A DNA stretch of 6,045 nt, from positions 1-6,045 of the forward strand of contig CAILUF010000172.1 of the NCBI GenBank assembly GCA_903837365.1, in the 5' to 3' direction. Positions 1-5,836 of the stretch are shown one piece after another. Within the stretch, counting starts at the first letter, position 1; each line of letters begins with the position of its first letter. Below the pieces are notes generated by a model that saw only the letters and a program-made list of their open reading frames with translations, was not told where the DNA came from and did not search any database. Made by a program: the position numbers and the translations under genes. This DNA comes from an uncultured Alphaproteobacteria bacterium (GTDB lineage Bacteria > Pseudomonadota > Alphaproteobacteria > Rickettsiales > UBA1997).

Positions 1-1
1 A

Positions 2-2872
2 AGCGGCGGTATCACTTATGACCAAGCTCTAATTAATCATCTCGTGCATGATAAAGGATATTGTGTTGATTATTTGGGTTTAACTGGCAAATATTTTTAT
101 TCCATTGGCATTGATTTTACACGGAAAGACGAAAGTACAGATAATGTTGATTATGCTTTAGCTCAAGGATATAAAGTAAGGCTAAATAAAATTATTGAAA
201 GCTATAAGATCTTGATGTGGGGGTGCGAAGCACTTGTAGGTTTTGCTGATAGTATTCACGAGGTTCCCTCTCATTTAAATCATATCTTTGTTTTTTATCA
301 AGAACTTCAAAAAAGATATAAAAGAATTTTTAAGGCATTTTCGAAAAATAATAATGAATTTATTAAAAGATCTTATGAACCTGATTCTTATGGTCTTTAC
401 TCATTAGCAAATTGCTTTGAAGATGGTTATGAATATAAAAAACCTGGAAATCATATAAATGTAATTCAAGAAAGACCAATTTATCAAGATGTTTTTACAA
501 ATATGCAAGCGCCTCATAAACTTATTGAACAAGAAATTGCTAGAGAAGCTCAACTTCGTCAAGAGGCGGTTTTAGCTTCACCGCCGCCGCCAAGACCAGC
601 CGAAGCTCCACCTCCTGCACCAAGGCCAGCCGTAGCTCCACCTCTCGCACCAATGCCAGCCGAAGCTCCACCTCTCGCACCAAGACCAGCTCCTCCTCCC
701 GCACCAAGACCAGCTCCAGCAAGATCAGTTTCAGCAGATACTTTGATGCGAATTAGAGTGATTCCTGATCAACCTCCAATAGCAAAAGAAGAAGAAAGAA
801 AAGATCGTTTGAAGGGTGCGCTTTATGGGCAAGCGATTTTTGATGCTTTAGGTTTAACGACAGAATTTTTATCGCGTAAGCAGGCAAAAACATTTTTAGC
901 TAGTGCTAATTGTATTGATTATTTTCCATCTGGATTAATTAGAGCTCAACAAGAAAATATTGAAAATTTTTTAAAAGATCCATATGGCATAAGAAAAATT
1001 AAGGCAGGCGGTGATGATCCATATTATTGGATAGAAGATATCAAAAATCCTAGCGGAGGAAATGGTGATCAACAGAAATCAAGATGGCGTCAACTAGTTC
1101 CCAAAGGCTCACCAACTGACGATACCGATCAAGCGATCTTAAAATTTCGGGCCTTGCAATATGAGCAGGGTGATTTAGAAAAGGCTAAAAAAAATTTTGC
1201 AAAACATATTGTGAATTGGTGGGGTGGTGACTTAAATGGAAATTTTGGAAGAAGTAGTTTTGGATTAGGTTCAAATACAATGGAAGTGATGGCTATCCAA
1301 GGAGGCGCGCAAAAAATTGATCAAGCGGGGAGGCGACAATTTTTTGATGATCCAGTCGCAAGATCAAAAGCAATATGGAAAAAAAATTTTCTTGAAAAAA
1401 ATTTTTTTACTCAAGCTAATGGCGCTTTAATGAGTAGTTCTTACATTTTGCAATATTATCCTGATTCGCTTGAATTAGCGCAAAAAGCTACCCAGGAATT
1501 AGCGAAGGTTACGCATTACGATCCCTTGGTTTCAGCTCATTGCGTGGCTTATGTGACAATGCTTTATAAATTACAAAATCATCAAGGGGATTTAAGCGAT
1601 GATAATTACCAAAAATATTTAGATGAGGCTTTTGAAGCGGGAGAAAAAATTTTAGATGAGAGAATAGGCGATTATGAAGAGGTAATTAGCCTTAAGCAAT
1701 TGCAAAATTTAGGCTATAATTATGATCTAAATGCAAAGATGACCGAATGGAAAAATCAAATGCGCAAAGCAATTTTTAGTGAAATAGATAGCGAGAAATT
1801 TGAGAAATGGGAGGATTTGGAATTGACTGATCCTATAACTGAAATTGATGAAATAAAAGCAACTAAAGGTTCGCAACCATATGACAATATTGGCATGTCG
1901 CATCGCGCATTAAGTGCTGGATTTTTTGCTTTAACAAGTTTGCGAAAAAAAATTAATACAGATAGAAGGGCGCCGCAAAATGCATTAACCGAAATATGTC
2001 TTGAGCTTATGGCGCAGGGAGGCGATACTGATACAAATGGAACTGTGGTAGGTTCATTATGCGGAAGTTATTTGGGATTTAGTAAGATCCCCCAAGCAAT
2101 GATTGATGGTTTTGGAAAAGGAAATGATGGAAAGGGAGCTGGAAATTTACAATATGTCGATGAAACATTCGTTAAAGTCAGAGACGAAGAATTGCTTAAT
2201 GAAATTGAAAAAATAGCTAATCAAAAAATAAGTAAATTACAAGACGCTATAGTAAAAGGTGGCAGTCGAGAAATTCCAGCAACAATCATCAAGCCAATTC
2301 TATCTCGGCAATTCAATGGAGAAAATAATTTTTGGCATGATCATCGAAAGAGTGATGGATATCGCAGAGGTAATGATTATTTGGTGCTTAACGATCCGCA
2401 AGGTAATGTCGATATTAACGCAGTACAAAAAGCTATGGCGCAAGGTAATGTCGATATTAACGCAGTACAAAAAGCTATGGCGCAAGTGATTTCAGACTGC
2501 CAAACGCAGTTAAGAATGACTGAAGATGAAGTAATGCGAGCAATTACCCTTGCCAAAAAATATGGTGGCCTTGGCAATGTTGCTGATAGAAAATTGTTGA
2601 GTGATCGTTTGCTGACTGGGGTGGCGGGTGATCAAACTCCGCAAGTTATGTTAAATAAGTTTCGTAAATTTTCTTCTAGTGTGCAAAAGTTAAACAAAGA
2701 AAATGGAATTTATTCAGGAAGAAAAGATGGAAAATTAGTAGGCTTGAGGCTGACTTTTGTAAGCGAGGATGCAATTCGTATTTGGCAAGAAATTATTCCT
2801 AAAATCCCATCTCGAAGCGGTGGAGCAGTAGGAGGCGGTCCACGAGGAGGAGGCGGTGGAGAAGGAAGATAA
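2..2872 (+). CDS. Large multidomain ADP-ribosylglycohydrolase (ARH/DraG-type) protein, 5' end outside window
   Basis: This is probably a hydrolase that removes ADP-ribose from proteins or other acceptors. Residues are counted from the GTG at 44, but the frame stays open to base 2 with coding-like sequence (GGITYDQALINHL) and that GTG has no ribosome site, so the true start is probably upstream. Visible order: unrecognised N-terminal region (1-178); Pro/Ala-rich repeat linker (about 179-232); ARH core (about 255-700); unrecognised charged C-terminal region with a duplicated 14-residue unit (786-813); Gly-rich tail (924-942). ARH hallmarks are GALYGQAIFDALG (258-270), T358-D359-D360, NGALM (459-463), T490-H491 and D661-T-D663-T664-N. 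These match the family's dinuclear Mg site, so activity is likely. The core is longer than usual: about 300 residues separate the two metal motifs, against about 240 in human ARH3. No signal peptide can be judged. The architecture could suit a secreted effector, but that is inference; the substrate is unknown. Confidence 0.86.
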   Translation, partial: SGGITYDQALINHLVHDKGYCVDYLGLTGKYFYSIGIDFTRKDESTDNVDYALAQGYKVRLNKIIESYKILMWGCEALVGFADSIHEVPSHLNHIFVFYQELQKRYKRIFKAFSKNNNEFIKRSYEPDSYGLYSLANCFEDGYEYKKPGNHINVIQERPIYQDVFTNMQAPHKLIEQEIAREAQLRQEAVLASPPPPRPAEAPPPAPRPAVAPPLAPMPAEAPPLAPRPAPPPAPRPAPARSVSADTLMRIRVIPDQPPIAKEEERKDRLKGALYGQAIFDALGLTTEFLSRKQAKTFLASANCIDYFPSGLIRAQQENIENFLKDPYGIRKIKAGGDDPYYWIEDIKNPSGGNGDQQKSRWRQLVPKGSPTDDTDQAILKFRALQYEQGDLEKAKKNFAKHIVNWWGGDLNGNFGRSSFGLGSNTMEVMAIQGGAQKIDQAGRRQFFDDPVARSKAIWKKNFLEKNFFTQANGALMSSSYILQYYPDSLELAQKATQELAKVTHYDPLVSAHCVAYVTMLYKLQNHQGDLSDDNYQKYLDEAFEAGEKILDERIGDYEEVISLKQLQNLGYNYDLNAKMTEWKNQMRKAIFSEIDSEKFEKWEDLELTDPITEIDEIKATKGSQPYDNIGMSHRALSAGFFALTSLRKKINTDRRAPQNALTEICLELMAQGGDTDTNGTVVGSLCGSYLGFSKIPQAMIDGFGKGNDGKGAGNLQYVDETFVKVRDEELLNEIEKIANQKISKLQDAIVKGGSREIPATIIKPILSRQFNGENNFWHDHRKSDGYRRGNDYLVLNDPQGNVDINAVQKAMAQGNVDINAVQKAMAQVISDCQTQLRMTEDEVMRAITLAKKYGGLGNVADRKLLSDRLLTGVAGDQTPQVMLNKFRKFSSSVQKLNKENGIYSGRKDGKLVGLRLTFVSEDAIRIWQEIIPKIPSRSGGAVGGGPRGGGGGEGR
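596..709 (+). repeat. 30-bp in-frame tandem repeat encoding the Pro/Ala-rich linker
   Basis: Three near-identical 30-bp units (596-625, 626-655, 656-685) are followed by a shortened 24-bp unit (686-709). They encode PAEAPPPAPR, PAVAPPLAPM, PAEAPPLAPR and PAPPPAPR. A CCG run at 581-591 precedes them. The block is far richer in G+C than the surrounding gene. It most likely encodes an extended, flexible spacer between the N-terminal region and the ARH core. The few differences between units suggest fairly recent expansion, and copy number may vary between strains. Confidence 0.9.
2397..2486 (+). repeat. Exact 42-bp in-frame tandem duplication
   Basis: The 42-bp unit at 2399-2440 is repeated without any difference at 2441-2482, and period-42 identity extends from 2397 to 2486. 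It is a multiple of three, so it inserts a second copy of the 14 residues QGNVDINAVQKAMA (786-799 and 800-813) in the C-terminal region of the ARH protein without breaking the frame. Perfect DNA identity, including synonymous positions, points to a recent slippage or recombination event or an assembly artefact, rather than an old protein repeat. Confidence 0.95.
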
Positions 2873-2881
2873 AATTATACA

Positions 2882-2926
2882 ATTTGAAAAAAATATTTTC
2901 AAATATCGCGATTCATTTATCGCGAT
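2882..2926 (+). terminator. Two abutting hairpins after the ARH gene, candidate terminator
   Basis: Ten bases after the TAA of the ARH gene lies a perfect 9-bp stem (ATTTGAAAA 2882-2890 with TTTTCAAAT 2896-2904, 5-base loop). The next base starts a second stem made of two copies of the self-complementary octamer ATCGCGAT (2905-2912 and 2919-2926, loop TCATTT). The following bases are TTTATT and then an A-run; a longer T-rich stretch comes only at 2944-2954. This is therefore not a textbook stem plus U-tract. Placement between convergent genes supports a termination role. The first stem lacks G+C, so the GC-containing second stem is the likelier working element. Confidence 0.5.
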
Positions 2927-2956
2927 TTATTAAAAAAAAGTCATTTATTTTTTTGC

Positions 2957-2978
2957 TAAATTTGTTTTGGCAAATTTA
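2957..2978 (-). terminator. Hairpin just past the nth stop codon, candidate terminator
   Basis: An 8-bp stem (TAAATTTG 2957-2964 with CAAATTTA 2971-2978, 6-base loop) sits two bases beyond the nth stop codon. Read on the minus strand it is followed by an A-rich stretch, and a run of eight T residues comes only about 17 bases later (complement of 2932-2939). The ATCGCGAT hairpin follows and could also serve minus-strand transcripts. The stem is AT-rich and weak, so termination here may depend on the whole cluster or on Rho. Confidence 0.4.
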
Positions 2979-2980
2979 AC

Positions 2981-3607
2981 TTAAGAAAATTTTTTTTGAC
3001 AAAATTTTGCGATTTGACAATTTTGACAATTTGGTTTGCGAGCCATGCAAACATAGCGTCCATGCAATATTAACCAATGATGCGCATATTGTAAAAATTC
3101 TTGAGGAATAATTTTTAACAAAGCTTTTTCAGTTTTTTCTTCATTAATTTCATTGACCAAGCCAAGGCGATTAGCAACGCGAAAAACATGAGTATCAACC
3201 CCAATAGTTGGTATGCCGAATGCGCAATTAAGAACAACATTGGCGGTTTTTCTACCAACCCCAGGAAGCGAATTTAATTGTTCAAAATTTTGGGGAATTT
3301 GACCATCAAATTTTTCAATTAAAATTTTTGACATCTTGATAATATTGCTTGCTTTGCCATTAAATAAGCCAATTGTGGAAATATATTTTTTTAATTGTTC
3401 TTCACCAATTTCTAACATTTTCTGGGGATTATCAACAATTTTAAATAAAGATTGAGTAGCTTTATTAACTGAAATATCGGTTGCTTGCGCTGATAATATA
3501 ACAGCAACTAACAATGTGTAGTTATTGGTGTAAACTAGCTCGGTTTGGGGTTGGGGTTGTTGATTTTGAAATATTTTAAAAATTTCGCTAACTGTTTTTT
3601 TTAACAT
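2981..3607 (-). CDS. nth: Endonuclease III (DNA glycosylase / AP lyase)
   Basis: This is a bifunctional base-excision-repair enzyme. It removes oxidised pyrimidines such as thymine glycol and cleaves the resulting abasic site by beta-elimination. The protein has 208 residues, close to the usual ~210. The helix-hairpin-helix LPGVGRKTANVVL (114-126) carries the catalytic lysine K120, and GVDTHVFRVANRLG (136-149) carries the catalytic aspartate D138. Four cysteines, C187, C194, C197 and C203 (C-X6-C-X2-C-X5-C), form the [4Fe-4S] site. These positions match the E. coli numbering, which supports the ATG at 3605-3607. No Shine-Dalgarno site precedes it; the upstream bases are an 11-bp tandem repeat. 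It is convergent with the ARH gene and divergent from murC. All key residues are present, so it should be active. Confidence 0.97.
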   Translation of the reverse strand: MLKKTVSEIFKIFQNQQPQPQTELVYTNNYTLLVAVILSAQATDISVNKATQSLFKIVDNPQKMLEIGEEQLKKYISTIGLFNGKASNIIKMSKILIEKFDGQIPQNFEQLNSLPGVGRKTANVVLNCAFGIPTIGVDTHVFRVANRLGLVNEINEEKTEKALLKIIPQEFLQYAHHWLILHGRYVCMARKPNCQNCQIAKFCQKKFS

Positions 3608-3629
3608 TTTTTATTATGTTTTTATTATG
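3608..3629 (-). repeat. 11-bp tandem repeat abutting the nth start codon
   Basis: The + strand has two exact copies of TTTTTATTATG (3608-3618 and 3619-3629). On the nth strand this reads CATAATAAAAA twice, directly before the ATG, where a ribosome site would normally lie. CATAAT resembles a -10 hexamer, so the repeat might hold promoter elements, but no good -35 box is found at the right distance. If either copy worked as a -10, the leader would be extremely short. Confidence 0.8.
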
Positions 3630-3658
3630 CTTACTTAAGTTTGTTAAAATCTTTAGAT

Positions 3659-3681
3659 ATAACCCTCCCATCGATGGTTAT
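3659..3681. promoter_or_regulatory. Overlapping inverted repeats in the nth/murC intergenic region
   Basis: A perfect 10-bp palindrome CCATCGATGG (3668-3677) lies inside a second inverted repeat, ATAACC (3659-3664) with GGTTAT (3676-3681). The two share bases and could not pair at the same time. The block is clearly richer in G+C than the surrounding AT-rich spacer, which suggests it has been kept. It could be an operator for a dimeric regulator of nth, murC or both, but no regulator is known here. Confidence 0.35.
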
Positions 3682-3833
3682 TAACCCAAACACTTAACTG
3701 AATTTATAAAAATTTGCCCAACTTAGAAGCGCGACTTTAAATTTAAAATAATTAAAATTAATGCTATTAAATTAAATTGATATTTATAATTTTAATGGAC
3801 AAAATGCCATAGAAAACAAAGGTTTTGTAACGA

Positions 3834-3839
3834 TATAAT
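3834..3839 (+). promoter_or_regulatory. Candidate -10 box for murC
   Basis: A perfect TATAAT lies 22 bases before the murC ATG, implying a 5' leader of about 16 bases. No convincing -35 hexamer is present at 15-19 bases upstream; the best, AAAACA at 3813-3818, matches TTGACA at only three positions. A second TATAAT at 3785-3790 also lacks a good -35 partner. In sequence this AT-rich such hexamers arise easily by chance, so this is only a candidate. Confidence 0.3.
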
Positions 3840-3861
3840 TATTGATTAAAATTTTAAAAAT

Positions 3862-5283
3862 ATGATTCACGATATTAACGAACTTAAAAAACAAAAAAAA
3901 GTTCACTTTATTGGCATTGGTGGAATTGGCATGAGTGCATTGGCGTTTATACTTCGCGAATGGGGCGTTGCGGTGCAAGGTTCAGATTTAAAAGAAAATC
4001 ATTTAACTGAAAAATTGAGATCAAAAAATGTTGAATATTTTGTTGGTCACGATGCCAAAAATATTGGCGAAGAAATTACTTTAGTTGTGCAAACCTCAAT
4101 TATAAAAACCAGTAACCCAGAAATTCTTGAAGCACAAAATCGCAATATTTCGATCATGACTCGTGCGGAATTATTGGCTTTAATAATGCAGGATTACATT
4201 GGTATTACAATCGCTGGAACCCATGGCAAAACCAGTACCACAGGGATAGTTTCGGTATTGTTAGATGATGCTGGTTTACAACCAACAGTAATTAACGGCG
4301 GAATAATTCATTATTTTCAAAGTAATTCTAAGGTTGGTAAAGGTAAATATTTAGTTGCGGAATCTGACGAATCGGATGCAAGTTTTGTAAAACTTCCATC
4401 TTGCATTGGAGCAATAACTAACATTGAACCGGAGCACTTAGAATTTTCTGGATATCAAGGAAGTTTTGAAAAACAAAAAGCTTGTTTTGAACAATATGTT
4501 TCGCAAATTTCTGATGATGGTTTGTGTTTAATTTGTATTGATGATTTTGAAGCCGAAAAAGTCTATTCAAAATTCTTTGCAACTAAAAAAAATTTGGTAA
4601 GTTATTCGATCAAAAAATCTGCCGATATTATGGCAAAAAATATTTCGATGGATATTAGCGGAATTACTTTTGATGTGGTTTTTAAAAATGGTGAAGAAAT
4701 AAAATCAATCAAAATGCCAATATATGGCAAACACAATGCTAGCAATGCTTTAGTGGCAATAGGAATTGGCAAATTTCTTGGTTTAGAAAATAATCAAATT
4801 AAACAAGGTTTAGCTAAATTTAATGGCGTTAAACAAAGATTCACAAAAGTTGGTGAGTTTAATGGAGTTTCAATAATTGATGATTATGGCCATCATCCAA
4901 CCGAAATATCAACAACTCTTAAAGCGGCAAGAGAACTAGTTGCTAAAGAAAATAAAGTTATTTGCGTAGTTCAGCCTCACAAATATTCGCGAGTTCGTGA
5001 TTTATTTAAAGAATTTTGTGGAGCTTTTTTTGATGCTGATATTGTTATTGTTTCGGATATTTATTCAGCCTCGCAAGCTCCAATTGAAGGGATCAATCAA
5101 GATTCATTAATTGAAGGAATTAAAAAAGCTGGTCATCAAAATGTTATAAAATTAAATAGCGAAAATGATTTGGCTAATATTTTGAAACCGTTAATTAAAA
5201 AAGGCGATTTGATATTTTGTACAGGTGCTGGAACGATTACCAATTGGGCTTCCAAGTTGGCAAATGATTTGCTAAAAATATAA
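3862..5283 (+). CDS. murC: UDP-N-acetylmuramate--L-alanine ligase
   Basis: This cytoplasmic enzyme joins L-alanine to UDP-N-acetylmuramic acid with ATP, the first amino-acid addition in peptidoglycan precursor synthesis. The 473-residue protein is full length for the family. Domain 1 has the nucleotide-binding turn GIGGIGMSA (18-26). The Mur central domain has the ATP loop GTHGKTST (119-126), ESDESDASF (167-175) and TNIEPEHLE (186-194). GKHNASNALVA (289-299), DDYGHHPTEI (340-349) and QPHKYSR (371-377) mark the central-to-C-terminal boundary and the C-terminal ligase domain. An in-frame stop at 3847-3849 leaves ATG 3862 as the first start, although no Shine-Dalgarno site is present. The gene usually sits in the dcw cell-division cluster beside murB; here the following genes are a GNAT acetyltransferase and xthA. 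Its presence implies the organism still makes peptidoglycan precursors. Confidence 0.97.
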   Translation: MIHDINELKKQKKVHFIGIGGIGMSALAFILREWGVAVQGSDLKENHLTEKLRSKNVEYFVGHDAKNIGEEITLVVQTSIIKTSNPEILEAQNRNISIMTRAELLALIMQDYIGITIAGTHGKTSTTGIVSVLLDDAGLQPTVINGGIIHYFQSNSKVGKGKYLVAESDESDASFVKLPSCIGAITNIEPEHLEFSGYQGSFEKQKACFEQYVSQISDDGLCLICIDDFEAEKVYSKFFATKKNLVSYSIKKSADIMAKNISMDISGITFDVVFKNGEEIKSIKMPIYGKHNASNALVAIGIGKFLGLENNQIKQGLAKFNGVKQRFTKVGEFNGVSIIDDYGHHPTEISTTLKAARELVAKENKVICVVQPHKYSRVRDLFKEFCGAFFDADIVIVSDIYSASQAPIEGINQDSLIEGIKKAGHQNVIKLNSENDLANILKPLIKKGDLIFCTGAGTITNWASKLANDLLKI

Positions 5284-5300
5284 TTTTTGATTTAAAATAC

Positions 5301-5759
5301 ATGGAAATTATTTTTAAAATTGCTAAAAATCCTCAAGAAATGCAACTCGGCTATCCATTGATTGGCAAGCATTATCAAGATTTCAGCGAAGAACAATTTT
5401 TTGAATCAGTTCAAGAAATGATTTCTCTTAGTAATTATCAAATGTTATTGGTTTTTGTGAAAAATCAAGAAAAGTCAATTTTAGTTGATCAGTTGGATTT
5501 GGTTGGAGTTTGCGGATTTTGGTTAGCGCGAATGTTTTACTGCGGAAAATATCTACAACTTTCTAATTTAATTGTTGAAGAATCGCTTAGAGGCAGTGGA
5601 GTTGGTAAAAAAATTATAAAATATCTCGAAAATTTTGCCAAACAAAATAATTGTCAAAAAATTGCTTTGGATTCTTACACCGAAAATAAAAAATCCCATT
5701 CACTTTATTATAGCGAAGGTTTTTACATTAGAGGTTTTCATTTTATGAAGGATATTTAA
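5301..5759 (+). CDS. GNAT family N-acetyltransferase
   Basis: This predicted acetyltransferase of 152 residues would move an acetyl group from acetyl-CoA to an amine that cannot be named from sequence. It is a single GNAT domain of normal length. The acetyl-CoA pyrophosphate-binding motif A is seen in LSNLIVEESLRGSGVGKKII (87-106), with the R97-G-S-G-V-G102 loop. The C-terminal motif B region has the N-x-x-S-x-x-x-Y-x-x-x-G-F pattern (N129 to F141), including Y136/Y137 in the usual place of the general acid, and ends IRGFHFMKDI. It starts 17 bases after murC with no terminator between them, so co-transcription is likely. No Shine-Dalgarno site is visible before the ATG. Nothing links it firmly to cell-wall synthesis; it could equally modify a small molecule or a protein. 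Confidence 0.87.
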   Translation: MEIIFKIAKNPQEMQLGYPLIGKHYQDFSEEQFFESVQEMISLSNYQMLLVFVKNQEKSILVDQLDLVGVCGFWLARMFYCGKYLQLSNLIVEESLRGSGVGKKIIKYLENFAKQNNCQKIALDSYTENKKSHSLYYSEGFYIRGFHFMKDI

Positions 5760-5828
5760 AAATTTTCTAACTTAAATTTTTCACGACATAAATTTCCAGA
5801 ACCTAAATTTTCCAGAACCTAAATTTTC
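5760..5828. repeat. Short AAATTT(T) repeat array between the GNAT gene and xthA
   Basis: Five AAATTT(T) cores begin at 5760, 5774, 5790, 5805 and 5821, spaced 14, 16, 15 and 16 bases apart. The last units are almost exact: CCAGAACCTAAATTTT occurs at 5796-5811 and 5812-5827, giving period-16 identity over 5793-5828. The earlier units are diverged in the spacer part. The array fills nearly all of the 77-base gap before xthA and contains no open frame or obvious terminator. It may be slippage-derived or a protein-binding array. Confidence 0.7.
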
Positions 5829-5836
5829 TAAGGGCA

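Noticed and set aside
18..32. ATG at 18 as the start of a gene
   Set aside because: Its frame stops at 30-32 after four codons.
596..709. Possible CRISPR array
   Set aside because: The units are contiguous with no spacers and are in-frame coding sequence.
540..722. Minus-strand open frame of 60 codons rich in Leu, Val and Glu
   Set aside because: It is the antisense of the proline-rich repeat; its repetitive protein simply mirrors the 30-bp units, and it lies wholly inside the ARH gene.
2259..2577. Several overlapping short frames on both strands with internal protein repeats
   Set aside because: All lie inside the ARH gene and owe their open length and repeats to the 42-bp duplication; none resembles a known protein.
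3640..3780. Possible tRNA or small RNA in the nth/murC spacer
   Set aside because: I found no cloverleaf, no TTC-type T-loop signature and no stable long stem; only short inverted repeats are present.
3784..3978. Minus-strand 64-codon frame at the start of murC
   Set aside because: It overlaps the murC N-terminus, which is well supported, and has low-complexity content with no recognisable domain.
5760..5828. Possible CRISPR array or iteron-type origin
   Set aside because: Repeats are far too short for CRISPR, and no replication initiator gene is nearby; an origin cannot be supported.
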